A stretch of DNA of 64,000 nucleotides from CBDBCU01 sp965203435 (GCA_965203435.1 CBDBCU010000002.1:496001-560000); one strand, 5' to 3'; numbered from the stretch's first letter, positions 1-8,440 are shown. The notes: generated by a model not told the origin, from the sequence alone. Numbers and translations: made by a program.

Positions 1-32
1 GGGGACGGCGGGAATCCGGCAAGGCCGCGGAC

Positions 33-64
33 GCTGGATTTCCCTTGCGCGGGAAGGACGGTAG
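33..64. repeat. Degenerate half of Rep-A element
   Basis: The stretch keeps a degenerate right arm of the Rep-A repeat (TTCCCTTGCGCGGGAAGGACGG). The left arm is not visible, so it is either cut by the window edge or lost. Confidence 0.5.
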
Positions 65-149
65 GGATGCGCGGGAATCCCGGCAAGCAAGAACTGCCGC
101 AAGGAATCCGTCAGAAACCGGCCCTTTCCCGCCGCCTTTCAGCCTTTGT

Positions 150-178
150 TTGACAAAGAATGGCGTTAGCGCTATATC
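150..178 (+). promoter_or_regulatory. Sigma-70-type promoter of the ABC binding protein gene
   Basis: TTGACA at 150-155 is followed after 17 bases by TATATC at 173-178. This is close to the housekeeping consensus and about 65 bases upstream of the start codon at 245. Confidence 0.7.
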
Positions 179-244
179 TTTGCCTGCCCGGTCGACCGGA
201 AACGGCCGGGGCGCGTCCCCAATTTAATGCGGAGGGGAATTATT

Positions 245-2170
245 ATGCGCTTTATGCCTTTCATCCGCCCCCGGCCTTGGATTATTCCGGCGGCGCTGCT
301 GCTGCTACTGGTCGGCGTGGCCTGCGGCTCGGCGTCCGAGGAGCCAGTGCCGGCGCCCCCGGCCGGTTCCCAAGATGCGGCCCCGGCCGCCGGACAACCG
401 GCCGCCCCGGCCGCCGCCGCGACCCCGGCGGCCGCCGCCGCGGCAGCGATGTCCCCCACGGCGGCCCCGGCGGCCCCGGCCGCCCGCAGCGTATCGCCCA
501 CCCCTACCACCGCCCCGGAACAGGCAAGGGTAGTCCCGGAAACCGCCGCCGTGGATGATGCCCCCTATGGCATCCTGCGGGTTGCCAACAAGGATTTGGG
601 GCCGCCGCAATTCCTGCCCAAGAATATGGCCGTCCCCCAAGCCACCTATGTCAGCCCGGTCATCTTTGACGCCCTGTGGCGGGTCAGCCCCAGCCGGGAA
701 CTGCAAAACGACCTGCTGGAGGATTGGAGCCTTTCCGCCGACGGAACTACCTGGCGGCTCCAGCTGAAAGCGGGCATCCCTTACCACAAGGATTGGGGCA
801 CCGCCAATGTCAACGACCTGATGTGGGTGGTGAACCAGATAATGCTGGACGAAGGCCGTCATCCCGGCAAAACCAATATGCGCCGCATTTTCCAGCGGGA
901 GGAAACCGAAACCACCGTCAACATCATTGACGACCTGACGGTGGAAATCAACACCGGCACCCACCAGGCTTTTGACTTCATCTGGCGCTTTCAGCAGTTC
1001 GGGGCCAACAACTTCATCCCCATGGCCAGCAAAGCTTACGCCGACGCCGTGGGCGAGGAGCAGGCTACTCTGGAGGGCATCGGCACCGGCCCCTGGCAGT
1101 TCGTCGAGTTCAAGACCAATGAACGTTTCATCTCCGAGGCGGTGCCGGATCACTGGCACAAGCCCCCCTACTTTCAGGAACTCCACTACTACCAGATTGC
1201 CGAGGAATCCACCCGCATCGCCAACTTCCTGGCCGGGGAATTGGATACGATGCAGACTTCCCTGGGGTCGATTCCCAACCTGCTCGACGCCCAAGGCGTC
1301 AAGTTTATGCGCTTTCCCGGGGCCTTGGAACTGCACATCACCCTCCACGGCCAACTCTATATCGACCGGGAGGGCGTGCCGGAACGGGATGCCAGCCTGC
1401 CCTGGATTTCGTCCACCGCCGATGTGAACTCGGCGGAATGGAAACGGGCCCGGGATGTGCGCGAAGCCCTGCGGATTGCCATTGACCGGGAATCCATCCT
1501 GGACAATGTGCTGGATGGCGAGGGCAATGCCGACAATCCCTATTGGCGCTGGACGGGCTACGAGCAGTTCTTTGACGATGAAATGCGGCAAGCCCAGCCC
1601 GAATACAACCCGGAGCGGGCCCGGCAGCTGCTGGCCGCCGCTGGCTATGCCGACGGCTTTTCCATTGATATGGCCCTCACCCAGCGTTCCTACCCCGGCA
1701 CCCCCAAAGTGGGCGAGGCGGTGTGCGTGATGTGGGAGGAAATCAATGTGCGCTGCAATCAGCAGCGGATGCCGATGACCGCTTTCCGCCCCCACTTCGT
1801 CAACCGCACTTGGAAAGGCTACAACACCCACGACAACAGCCCCCAGGACGAACCCATTGACGCCTACAATCAGGGCGTATCCAGCAAGGGGCTGATTATG
1901 CGCGGCATGGAACATCCCTACCTGGATGCCCAGGTCGAGGCCATGTTCGCCGAGCCGGACTTTGAGCGGCGGATGGAAATTCAGCGGGAAACGGCCAAGT
2001 GGATTTTGGAGAATGCGGTGCATTTCCCCATTGCATCCATCAATGTGGTCTGGCCGGTGGGGGCCGAAATTGACCTGTGGAACTTCGGCTGCTGCGCCCG
2101 GGACATCGCATCCAACCTGGAGTTTGCCCCCCACCGGGATCAGTTGGGCGGTGAACAGTTCCCCAAATAG
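245..2170 (+). CDS. ABC transporter substrate-binding lipoprotein (SBP_bac_5 type)
   Basis: Predicted solute-binding lipoprotein of the peptide/nickel ABC family, anchored outside the membrane to deliver a peptide or similar ligand to a permease. The 641-residue protein starts with a hydrophobic segment ending in lipobox VGVAC, giving lipidated Cys27. An Ala/Pro-rich linker (about residues 30-100) follows, then a domain of about 530 residues typical of the SBP_bac_5 family, with phrases such as REALRIAIDRE and PERARQLLAAAGY. The start at 245 is preferred over an in-frame ATG at 227 because GGAGGGG at 231-237 is well spaced for 245. No permease or ATPase gene lies in the window, so its partners are unplaced and the ligand cannot be read from sequence. 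Confidence 0.9.
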   Translation: MRFMPFIRPRPWIIPAALLLLLVGVACGSASEEPVPAPPAGSQDAAPAAGQPAAPAAAATPAAAAAAAMSPTAAPAAPAARSVSPTPTTAPEQARVVPETAAVDDAPYGILRVANKDLGPPQFLPKNMAVPQATYVSPVIFDALWRVSPSRELQNDLLEDWSLSADGTTWRLQLKAGIPYHKDWGTANVNDLMWVVNQIMLDEGRHPGKTNMRRIFQREETETTVNIIDDLTVEINTGTHQAFDFIWRFQQFGANNFIPMASKAYADAVGEEQATLEGIGTGPWQFVEFKTNERFISEAVPDHWHKPPYFQELHYYQIAEESTRIANFLAGELDTMQTSLGSIPNLLDAQGVKFMRFPGALELHITLHGQLYIDREGVPERDASLPWISSTADVNSAEWKRARDVREALRIAIDRESILDNVLDGEGNADNPYWRWTGYEQFFDDEMRQAQPEYNPERARQLLAAAGYADGFSIDMALTQRSYPGTPKVGEAVCVMWEEINVRCNQQRMPMTAFRPHFVNRTWKGYNTHDNSPQDEPIDAYNQGVSSKGLIMRGMEHPYLDAQVEAMFAEPDFERRMEIQRETAKWILENAVHFPIASINVVWPVGAEIDLWNFGCCARDIASNLEFAPHRDQLGGEQFPK

Positions 2171-2225
2171 ACCACAAGCCGGCCGGCGGCCGGCGGCAGC
2201 GGCTGACCGGCATCAGCCAAAAATA

Positions 2226-2258
2226 CGGGGCGGGTTTGCTACCCGTCCCGGATTTTTT
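2226..2258 (+). terminator. Rho-independent terminator
   Basis: A stem CGGGGCGGGT / ACCCGTCCCG (one G-T pair) with a 5-base loop is followed by a T-rich tail (GATTTTTTG). It lies just after the binding-protein gene. Confidence 0.75.
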
Positions 2259-2279
2259 GCCGGCCGTTTTTCAACCCGC

Positions 2280-2711
2280 TTACGCCGCCAAATCCTCTAC
2301 CACCAGACGGCAGCAGCCCAGCAGTTCCATGGCCCGGTCTAGCTGACTCCAGGGGGTAAGGCAGTCGGGATGCACCAGCTTTTTGATCGAAGCCTCCTGC
2401 AAGCCCAGCTGCTGTGCCAGGGCGGCGTTGCTGATGCCCTGCCGGCGCATAGCGGTATAAATGGACATCTTGGCCGCCACCAGCGGCGGCACCGGAATCA
2501 GTTCCTGCCCTTTCTTGACCTTGCTGGGGATGGGCATATCCTCATCGCACCGGATATAACCGCGCAGAGCCGCCGTCAGGCAGTCGTGGGCTTGGAACTT
2601 GGCTTCCGCGTAGGTGTCGCCCCCGGTGTTGGCCCCGTACACATCCGGAAAACGAACCGAGTAGCCGCCGTCGCTGCTCGGTTTGATCTTGCAGGGATAG
2701 GCGTAACGCAT
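2280..2711 (-). CDS. hicB: HicB-family antitoxin with C-terminal HTH
   Basis: Antitoxin half of a HicAB type II toxin-antitoxin pair. The N-terminal part (residues 1-70) has the HicB pattern: a short beta strand, GGYSVRFPDV, then GGDTYAEAKFQAHDCL. The C-terminal part (about 85-115) looks like an XRE-type helix-turn-helix (AMRRQGISNAALAQQLGLQE), expected for DNA binding and autorepression. It is 143 residues and starts 2 bases after the hicA stop, so the two are co-transcribed with the toxin first. The architecture matches the pair at 22607-23250, indicating paralogous loci. Confidence 0.85.
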   Translation of the reverse strand: MRYAYPCKIKPSSDGGYSVRFPDVYGANTGGDTYAEAKFQAHDCLTAALRGYIRCDEDMPIPSKVKKGQELIPVPPLVAAKMSIYTAMRRQGISNAALAQQLGLQEASIKKLVHPDCLTPWSQLDRAMELLGCCRLVVEDLAA

Positions 2712-2713
2712 AG

Positions 2714-2974
2714 CTAGAACCTCCTCCGGTCGATGCCCAAATCCCGAAACATCCCCATCAGGGTGTCGATCTTAATCTCGCCGTGCTGCACTACGGTGCG
2801 GCGATTGCCCAGGTAAAAAGTGCCGTGGCTGCCCTTGCCCTCGCTGGGTTCGAACTGCCACTCCAGCCCGTTGCGCCGGGCGTAGCGGCGGGCGCTGGTT
2901 TTCCGCTCATCCTGAACTTCGTTGAAGGACGAGCGGAAAATCAGCGCCCACTGTTGGAACTCGGACCCGTTCAT
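2714..2974 (-). CDS. hicA: HicA-family toxin carrying a repeat-derived insertion
   Basis: HicA toxins are small double-stranded-RNA-binding-fold mRNA interferases. The core is present: RRYARRNGLEW, GKGSHGTFYLG (with the conserved His) and a GIDRRRF tail almost identical to the paralog at 23044-23250. That paralog has 68 residues; this protein has 86. The extra 18 or so residues sit at about 9-27 (around IFRSSFNEVQDERK) and are encoded by one copy of the Rep-C intergenic repeat, read in frame. Whether the toxin remains active is unknown. The start ATG itself lies inside an 89-bp tandem repeat, so expression signals may also be altered. Confidence 0.75.
   Translation of the reverse strand: MNGSEFQQWALIFRSSFNEVQDERKTSARRYARRNGLEWQFEPSEGKGSHGTFYLGNRRTVVQHGEIKIDTLMGMFRDLGIDRRRF
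2903..2936. repeat. Rep-C copy inside hicA
   Basis: An imperfect palindrome with CTCATCCTGAACTTCGTTG core and GAGCGG ends, matching the dispersed Rep-C family. It is translated as part of hicA on the minus strand. Confidence 0.8.
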
Positions 2975-3133
2975 CCTTCAACGAAGTTCAGGATGAACGG
3001 ACTTCAACGAAGTTCAGGATGAGCGGAAAACCAGCGCCCGCTGTTGAACTCAGCCCCGTTCATCCTTCAACGAAGTTCAGGATGAACGGACTTCAACGGA
3101 GTTCAGGATGAGCGGAAAATCAGCCCCGGCTAG
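2967..3133. repeat. 89-bp tandem repeat containing Rep-C and a copy of the hicA 5' end
   Basis: The CCGTTCATCCTTCAACG start recurs at 2967 and 3056, a period of 89 bases, followed by a partial third unit ending at the neighbouring stop codon near 3130. Each unit holds an inverted pair of Rep-C halves plus a segment resembling the first codons of hicA. Confidence 0.8.
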
Positions 3134-4041
3134 GCGGCCAGCAGGCCCACGCCGACCCACCAGTGTTTGCCCTTGCCGCGCCGCCGCCGTTGAAAGCCCT
3201 GGGCGGTCAGCTGCATTCCGAAAGTGCGTTGCGGCAGCGGCTGCCGGCCCTGTTCTTTACACCAGTCGAGATACGCCTGATAAAACTCCTTGGCGATAAT
3301 CAGGGCATCATCACTCACGGCGCAGCGGGCGGCTACGAAGTCGGCGACCTGAGCCAGGGGCGAGGCGGCTTCCCCGGCGGCCGCGGCCAGTTCCGCGGCG
3401 GCGGCCCGAGCGGCGGCCGCTTCCCGTTCCGCCGCGGCTGCGGCGGCGGCTTTAGCCGCGGCGGCCGCTTCCTCTTGCGCCTTTTCCACCTGGTCGCTGC
3501 AAAACTGGAGCAGAGCCATATAGCGCTGCAAGCCGCCGAAATCGTCCCACAGCACTTCCTTGCCATCCAGAATAGACGCGTCCAGGGTGAAATCCACCGG
3601 CTTGACTTCGAAGCGATGCCGGTAGTCCGGGGGGCAGACCCAGACCGGAGAAAGCAAGTCCCGGCTCATAGTATTGCTGAGCAGGTACAGGGCGCAGCGG
3701 GCGGCTTTCAGGTCCGGGTCGGGGTCTTGGAGCGGCTGGCCTTTGTAGGTCAGCTCCATGGTGCGGTGGGTCTGGATGGCGGAAAAGGCGAAGGAGCCGC
3801 GGATCTGGTTGTTGATGCAGCGCACCAGTTCCCGGTTGTCACCCAGTTGCAGGGGCGTATCCACTTCCACCGTGGCATCGTTCAGCGCCTTGAACTCCGT
3901 TTTGCCCGGCACATAGGCGGCGGTGATGACGCCGCGCTGGGCGGCCGCCCACAGCGCAATGGACAGGGCCAGGTTCTCCTTGACCATCTTGATGTTCGAT
4001 GCGGATGGCGCCACTTTGTTACCCCCTGAACTGCTGGTCAT
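3130..4041 (-). CDS. Protein with C-terminal D5/primase-like domain
   Basis: A 303-residue protein of unknown overall role. Residues about 1-185 form a globular domain I do not recognise. Residues about 185-235 are an Ala/Glu-rich coiled coil. The last 65 or so residues (DFVAARCAVSD, FYQAYLDWCKEQG, then PQRTFGMQL and a basic RRRRGKGKHWW stretch) strongly resemble the winged-helix C-terminal domain found at the end of phage/plasmid D5-type primase-helicases. The helicase itself is absent, so this is either a DNA-binding protein of a mobile element or a domesticated module. The start at 4041 follows a GGAGCGCAGG ribosome site. Confidence 0.6.
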   Translation of the reverse strand: MTSSSGGNKVAPSASNIKMVKENLALSIALWAAAQRGVITAAYVPGKTEFKALNDATVEVDTPLQLGDNRELVRCINNQIRGSFAFSAIQTHRTMELTYKGQPLQDPDPDLKAARCALYLLSNTMSRDLLSPVWVCPPDYRHRFEVKPVDFTLDASILDGKEVLWDDFGGLQRYMALLQFCSDQVEKAQEEAAAAAKAAAAAAAEREAAAARAAAAELAAAAGEAASPLAQVADFVAARCAVSDDALIIAKEFYQAYLDWCKEQGRQPLPQRTFGMQLTAQGFQRRRRGKGKHWWVGVGLLAA

Positions 4042-4090
4042 CCTGCGCTCCCATTCCCCCTTATCCCGGCCGCCGCGGCCGGACCAAGCC

Positions 4091-4096
4091 CATTAT
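4091..4096 (-). promoter_or_regulatory. -10 element upstream of the D5-like gene
   Basis: TATAAT on the minus strand lies about 50 bases before the start at 4041. No convincing -35 box is present. Confidence 0.5.
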
Positions 4097-4179
4097 AACC
4101 GACTGTCCTCGGCCCTGAGCTTGGCCGTTGCGGTCAAATTAGCGCCGTTTTTGGCCTTCCGGGCCGCATTTCCCCCGCC

Positions 4180-4271
4180 ATGTCATTCCGAGCGTAGCCG
4201 AGGAATCTAAAATGCCCGCCCTTGAATCCTTTGCCAGATTTTCAGATTCCTCGGCTACGCTCGGAATGACC
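4180..4271. repeat. Rep-D inverted repeat
   Basis: TCATTCCGAGCGTAGCCGAG at the left is mirrored by CTCGGCTACGCTCGGAATGA at the right, separated by about 50 bases. It forms a long imperfect hairpin, a small MITE-like or REP-like element. Confidence 0.8.
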
Positions 4272-4318
4272 TAGTGGAGGGACTGCTGACCGGCCCGGAC
4301 TCAGCGAACACCGGCCGC

Positions 4319-5290
4319 CTACTGGTTAATGTCCATCACCACCTTGATGATGTTGTCCTGCCGCTGTTCGTACATATCGTACGCCTGCTGCACCTGGGAA
4401 AAGGGCAGGCGGTGGGTTATCATCTGGGCCGGGTCGCACCAGCCGCGCTGCCGCAGGTTCACCAAATCCTGAATCTGGCTGATGGGATCGCCGCTGCGCG
4501 CCCCGGTCGTGGGAATGATGATAGGCTGCTTTTCCATCAGCAGGTTATGCTCCAGCGGCACATACTGGTCGCTCTGGATGCCGAACAGGATGACCTGCCC
4601 GAACTGCTTGACCAGGCCGAAAGCCAGGTTAAAGGTGTCCGGATAGCCGGCCGCCTCAATGACCACATCCGCCCCCTGGCCCCGGGTCACTTCCATAACC
4701 GCCGCCCGCAAATCCTCCTGATCCGGATTGACGGTATGGGTGGCGCCCATGGTCCGGGCCTTGTCCAGGCGATAGTCCAGCAAATCGGCGGCGATGACAT
4801 TCCGCGCCCCCATATTGGCGGTCAGCATGGTAAAGCTGAGGCCGATGCTGCCCTGGCCCAAGACCAGGACATTCTTTTGCAGCAGGGTGCCAATCTGCCG
4901 GCAGGAGTATAGCACGGTGCCGGTGGGCTGGCACATCACCCATTCGTCCAGCGGCCCCTCGTCCGGCAGCAGAATCATCCGGCCGGGATGGGAAACCAGG
5001 TATTCCATCAGCCCGCCGGTGCCGCGTTCCGGGATGACGATGACCCGCTGCCCTTCGTGATAGGCATCGGTGCGGCTTTCCACCACAACGCCGGCCAGTT
5101 CGTGGCAGGGCCGGCCCGGGGTCATCGGATAGTTTTCCTCCGGCTCGATCGGCCCGTAGCCGTGGCGAATATCGCTGCCGCAGACGGAGACCCGTTCCAG
5201 CTTGATAAGGCACTGGCCGTCGCCGGCCTGGGGCATCTCCAGTTCCACGAAGTCAAACTGCTTGGGGGCGGCCAGACGGGCTGCTTTCAT
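4319..5290 (-). CDS. Zinc-type medium-chain dehydrogenase (MDR family)
   Basis: NAD(P)-dependent alcohol or polyol dehydrogenase of the MDR superfamily, cytoplasmic. The 323-residue protein has the N-terminal GroES-like catalytic domain with the zinc-site Cys in SVCGSDIRHGYG and a PGRPCHELAG motif where most relatives have PxxxGHE, so a Cys replaces Gly before HE. The Rossmann fold begins at VLVLGQGSIGLSF. The four-Cys structural-zinc loop is absent, as in several sorbitol or threonine dehydrogenase-like branches. The substrate cannot be assigned. ATG at 5290 is preferred to a GTG at 5299, which lies too close to the GGAG ribosome site. Confidence 0.85.
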   Translation of the reverse strand: MKAARLAAPKQFDFVELEMPQAGDGQCLIKLERVSVCGSDIRHGYGPIEPEENYPMTPGRPCHELAGVVVESRTDAYHEGQRVIVIPERGTGGLMEYLVSHPGRMILLPDEGPLDEWVMCQPTGTVLYSCRQIGTLLQKNVLVLGQGSIGLSFTMLTANMGARNVIAADLLDYRLDKARTMGATHTVNPDQEDLRAAVMEVTRGQGADVVIEAAGYPDTFNLAFGLVKQFGQVILFGIQSDQYVPLEHNLLMEKQPIIIPTTGARSGDPISQIQDLVNLRQRGWCDPAQMITHRLPFSQVQQAYDMYEQRQDNIIKVVMDINQ

Positions 5291-5368
5291 AGCGTTCACT
5301 GCTCCGGCAAGTCTAGGATGGGCAAACTCCGGGCGGCGGTAGCGCCGCGCCGGGGCCGTTCTGTCTGT

Positions 5369-5397
5369 ATAATAAAGGCAAACTTGCCGCTGGGCAA
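5369..5397 (-). promoter_or_regulatory. Promoter of the MDR dehydrogenase
   Basis: On the minus strand TTGCCC (5397-5392) is followed after 17 bases by TATTAT (5374-5369), about 75 bases before the start codon. Confidence 0.55.
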
Positions 5398-5498
5398 TAC
5401 ATCCGGCCTATCTAATTGGCAAATTTAGGGGATTGATTTGGGGAATTGGGGGATTTTGAGGGAAAATCCGGCCCGGCAAGGCCGTTTCCGCCGCCCTA

Positions 5499-5598
5499 CC
5501 GTCATTCCCGCGTAAGCGGGAATCCCGCAGTTGCTTGCCAAAACTGCGGCGGTATAAGGCAGTACCGTTAGGGATTCCCGCTTACGCGGGAATGACGG
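5499..5598. repeat. Rep-A element in a 350-bp intergenic gap
   Basis: A 100-bp element bounded by CCGTCATTCCCGCGTAAGCG and CGCTTACGCGGGAATGACGG. Apart from this and the dehydrogenase promoter, the gap 5291-5640 shows nothing gene-like. Confidence 0.9.
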
Positions 5599-5640
5599 TA
5601 GGGGGCGGCCGCGGATTGGGGCAAGAAGGACGGTTGATTG

Positions 5641-6948
5641 CTATATCCCATTGCCCGCCGCCAACCCCGCCCCCACCCGCGGCCGCCGCGCCAGCAGAAA
5701 CAATATGCCGCCCAGAAAGTTCAGCCCGGCCAGCAGCAGAAAGGCCAGATCGTAACTGCCCTGAACATCCCGCATATAGCCGGCCAGCGGCGAGCCAATC
5801 AGCAGCAGCACATTCATCGGCACCGTGGACAAGCCCAAAATCCGCCCGAACGAGGCCCGGCCAAAGTATTCCCCCCGGATGGCCGTGGTCAGCGGATTGC
5901 GCCCGCCAAAGCCAATGCCGAACAAGATGGCAAACAGGTAAAAACTCAGCAGGCTGGCGGCTAAAGTCAGCATCACTATGGCCGCCGCCTGAATGCTGGA
6001 AAAGAGGAACAGCATCAGGTTTTTGGGCAACCGGTCGCCGGCATAGCCGCCAATCAGCTGAAAAACCATCGCCGTCGCCGTATAGACCGCCACAATCCAC
6101 CCGGTCGTCTGCACATCAAAGCCCTTATCTTTCAGCAGCAGCCCCAAGTGGGTCATAATCGCCAGGATTACCATCGAGGTAAAGCCGTGGCCAAAGGAAA
6201 TCAGCCAGAAAGCCGGCGTCCGCAGGGCTTGGGCGGCGGTCAAATCGCCGCTATCGGAAGTAGCGGCGGCCCGCCGCCGGGAGGATGCGGCGGATAATGA
6301 TGACGCCGCCGCCGGAGCCGCGCCGTCCGGCAGCTGCCCATATTCCTGCGGCCGATTGCGGATCAGCCGGGTCAAGGGAAAGGCGATGATTAAAGTAAAG
6401 ATGCCCAGCAGCAGGGCCGTCCCCTGCCAGCCCAATCGCTGCTGCGCCGGGTCAATGGCCCAGGCGATGGCCGGCACCAACAGCAGTGCCCCGATCCGGC
6501 TGCCCACATTAGCCCAGCCCATCGCCGTCGCCCGCCGCCGGGCAAACCAGTTGTTAAGGGTAGTCATCAACGGCAGCCAGCTGCCCAAGCCCTGGCCCAG
6601 AGCCATTACGATAAAGGCCAGGTAAAACATCCCCAGATTGCGGACGCCGGCAAAGAGCAGAAAGCCCACGCCCAAAATCAGCAGTCCGACTAGGATCATC
6701 CGCCGCGCCCCCAGGCGGTCGGTCAGATAGCCCTCGACCGGCCCCATCAGCCCGCCCTCGATGCGGGTAAAGGTCAGCGCCAATCCCAGCTGGCCCCGGC
6801 TCCAACCGAATTGGCTTTCCAGGGCCACCGACCAGACGGCCATAGCGTGGTACAGCGGCACCGTGGCGATGGTCATCGTAAAGCCGCTGATAGCCACCAG
6901 CCACCAGCCATAGAAAACCCCGCGCAGCCGCCGCGGCGTCGCGGCCAT
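5641..6948 (-). CDS. MFS transporter
   Basis: Inner-membrane secondary transporter of the major facilitator superfamily, with about 12 predicted membrane helices in 435 residues. The first helix is preceded by RRLRGVFYGWWLVAISGF, typical of the oxalate/formate-antiporter-like and monocarboxylate branch. The loop motif GYLTDRLGARRM matches the MFS motif GxLaDRxGRR between helices 2 and 3. A Ser/Ala-rich cytoplasmic loop (AAPAAASSLSAASSRRRA) separates the two halves. The start at 6948 is chosen because the next upstream in-frame codons lack a ribosome site. The substrate is unknown and no metabolic neighbour helps. Confidence 0.85.
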   Translation of the reverse strand: MAATPRRLRGVFYGWWLVAISGFTMTIATVPLYHAMAVWSVALESQFGWSRGQLGLALTFTRIEGGLMGPVEGYLTDRLGARRMILVGLLILGVGFLLFAGVRNLGMFYLAFIVMALGQGLGSWLPLMTTLNNWFARRRATAMGWANVGSRIGALLLVPAIAWAIDPAQQRLGWQGTALLLGIFTLIIAFPLTRLIRNRPQEYGQLPDGAAPAAASSLSAASSRRRAAATSDSGDLTAAQALRTPAFWLISFGHGFTSMVILAIMTHLGLLLKDKGFDVQTTGWIVAVYTATAMVFQLIGGYAGDRLPKNLMLFLFSSIQAAAIVMLTLAASLLSFYLFAILFGIGFGGRNPLTTAIRGEYFGRASFGRILGLSTVPMNVLLLIGSPLAGYMRDVQGSYDLAFLLLAGLNFLGGILFLLARRPRVGAGLAAGNGI

Positions 6949-7048
6949 CCCTCGGATCAATCCCAAAGCCCTGCCCCCACTATAACGGATGCGCCAGTTT
7001 AACACAGGAAAGGGCGGGGAGACGGTTGCAACCGGCCGCCATTCCTGC

Positions 7049-7054
7049 TAATAT
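7049..7054 (+). promoter_or_regulatory. -10 element abutting the higB start
   Basis: TAATAT ends 6 bases before the GTG start at 7061, so the transcript would begin at or within a base or two of the start codon. There is no ribosome-binding site, which suggests leaderless translation. Confidence 0.45.
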
Positions 7055-7060
7055 ATCCGG

Positions 7061-7357
7061 GTGATTGCGGATTTTGCCGACCAAGGTACGGAGGACATTT
7101 TCTACGGCGTGAACAGCGCCGCCGCCCGGCGTACCTGCCCGCTACCCTTGCATCCCAGTGCATGGAAAAAGCTGGAAAGGGTGAATGCGGTGGGGGAACT
7201 GGCGGATTTGGCTTGGCCGCCGGGCAATCGGTTGGAAGCTCTGCGCGGCGACCGGCGCGGCCAGCATAGCATCCGCATTAACGCCCAGTACCGGATTTGC
7301 TTTACTTGGGACGGCGCTGACGCCCGGGCTGTGGAAATCGTCGATTATCACGGCTGA
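7061..7357 (+). CDS. higB: HigB/RelE-family toxin
   Basis: Predicted ribosome-dependent mRNA endonuclease of the RelE superfamily, 98 residues, the usual size for HigB. Family patterns are visible: a helical KKLERVNAVGELADLAWPPG segment, NRLEALRGDRRGQHSIRIN, and the C-terminal QYRICFTW followed by VEIVDYHG. It uses GTG as start. The gene precedes its antitoxin by 35 bases, the toxin-first order typical of higBA. Confidence 0.9.
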   Translation: MIADFADQGTEDIFYGVNSAAARRTCPLPLHPSAWKKLERVNAVGELADLAWPPGNRLEALRGDRRGQHSIRINAQYRICFTWDGADARAVEIVDYHG

Positions 7358-7392
7358 CCCGCCCGCCATCCCCTTAGCCAGGAGGATCCCCT

Positions 7393-7761
7393 ATGCCTTT
7401 GCGTATTCCGACCCACCGGGAACCCACCCATCCCGGCGTGATGCTGCTCGAGGAGTTTCTGACGCCGCTGGGGCTGACCCCGCAGGACTTGGCGGCGGCT
7501 CTCTTGGTCCCGTACCCGGAAATCGCGGAACTTGTCGGCCGGCAGCGCGGCATCAGCGCTGAATTGGCTTTGCGGCTGTCCCGGTACTTCGGCAACAGTC
7601 CTGGCTTTTGGCTGAACCTGCAAAGGGTATGGGATATTTATCACGCCCAACGTTCGGAAGCGGCGGCTCTGGAACAGATTAAGCCGCTGACTTGGGCGGA
7701 TATTCCCGAAGTAGAGGAATTGGCCGCGGAGCGGGCGGCCGCGGAAGTCGCCGCCGGCTGA
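7393..7761 (+). CDS. higA: HigA-family antitoxin
   Basis: XRE-type helix-turn-helix antitoxin (122 residues) that should neutralise the upstream RelE-like toxin and repress the operon. It has the HigA signature: HPGVMLLEEFLTPLGLTPQDL, the recognition region AELVGRQRGISAELALRLSRYFG, then WLNLQRVWDI. A strong AGGAGG at 7380-7385 fixes the start at 7393. The extra Ala/Glu-rich tail (about residues 95-122) is unremarkable. Confidence 0.92.
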   Translation: MPLRIPTHREPTHPGVMLLEEFLTPLGLTPQDLAAALLVPYPEIAELVGRQRGISAELALRLSRYFGNSPGFWLNLQRVWDIYHAQRSEAAALEQIKPLTWADIPEVEELAAERAAAEVAAG

Positions 7762-7834
7762 ACTTTGGCGGGCGGGGACAGCCGCCGGCCGCCCCTTTAC
7801 ATTCCCCGGCAACTTGTGCTTTAATAATCCCCTA

Positions 7835-8440
7835 ATGGAGAAAGATCAGCAGCCCCCGGAAAGGGAACGGAAAAGAGAATCCATCTGGAGCGTAGCCGGG
7901 GGATGGCTGCCCGGGTATCTGCTCTTGTCTTTCACTTTGCTCTTTATCTGGACAGCCTTTGTCGCTTGGCTCGCGGTCGCCTACGGCTCTTATCGGGCCT
8001 TTGGCCTGCTGGTCGAGGCTGTCGGCATCAAAAGCTCCGCCGGCGTCCCGGGGTCTTTTGCGTTGTCCCTGGGCATCATCACCGCCGCCGATACGGGAGG
8101 AGGCGCTATCGTGGTAACTTACCGCTACTTGAACAACAAGTTCGTGGAACCCCTCCGCCGCCAGCTGCGGCAGGAGGGCATGGCCGAGGGCCGGGAACAG
8201 GGCCTTGAGGAGGGCATCGAGGTAGGCATCGAGCGAGGTATCGAGCGAGGTATCCAAGTGGGCCGGGAGGAGGGCATCCAGGCCGGCCGGGAGCAGGCCC
8301 GGGAGGAAGTGTACGCGCTCAAAATCAGGACTATGGCGTGGTACACCCGGCAGCAAGTGGCCCTGGCCAAAGGCGAACCCTTCGACGAGCCGCCGCCTTT
8401 CAGCGAATTGTCCAACGGCAAAGATCCGGCTGGGGAATAG
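7835..8440 (+). CDS. Membrane protein with EG-repeat coiled tail
   Basis: A 201-residue protein with two or three predicted membrane helices (about residues 20-50 and 68-90). A hydrophilic region follows in which EGxExG-like units repeat (EGREQGLEEGIEVGIERGIE, then more), resembling the KID-type repeats seen at the C-termini of Rpn/PD-(D/E)XK transposase-like proteins. The family function is not known to me. ATG at 7835 follows a TAATAA -10-like box by only a few bases, so this may be a leaderless message. An upstream TTG at 7814 is less likely. Confidence 0.6.
   Translation: MEKDQQPPERERKRESIWSVAGGWLPGYLLLSFTLLFIWTAFVAWLAVAYGSYRAFGLLVEAVGIKSSAGVPGSFALSLGIITAADTGGGAIVVTYRYLNNKFVEPLRRQLRQEGMAEGREQGLEEGIEVGIERGIERGIQVGREEGIQAGREQAREEVYALKIRTMAWYTRQQVALAKGEPFDEPPPFSELSNGKDPAGE

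Noticed and set aside
305..2134. Long open frame (609 codons) antisense to the ABC binding protein gene
   Set aside because: High GC leaves few stops on the opposite strand. The translation is low in recognisable motifs and has no ribosome site, whereas the sense frame is a clear family member.
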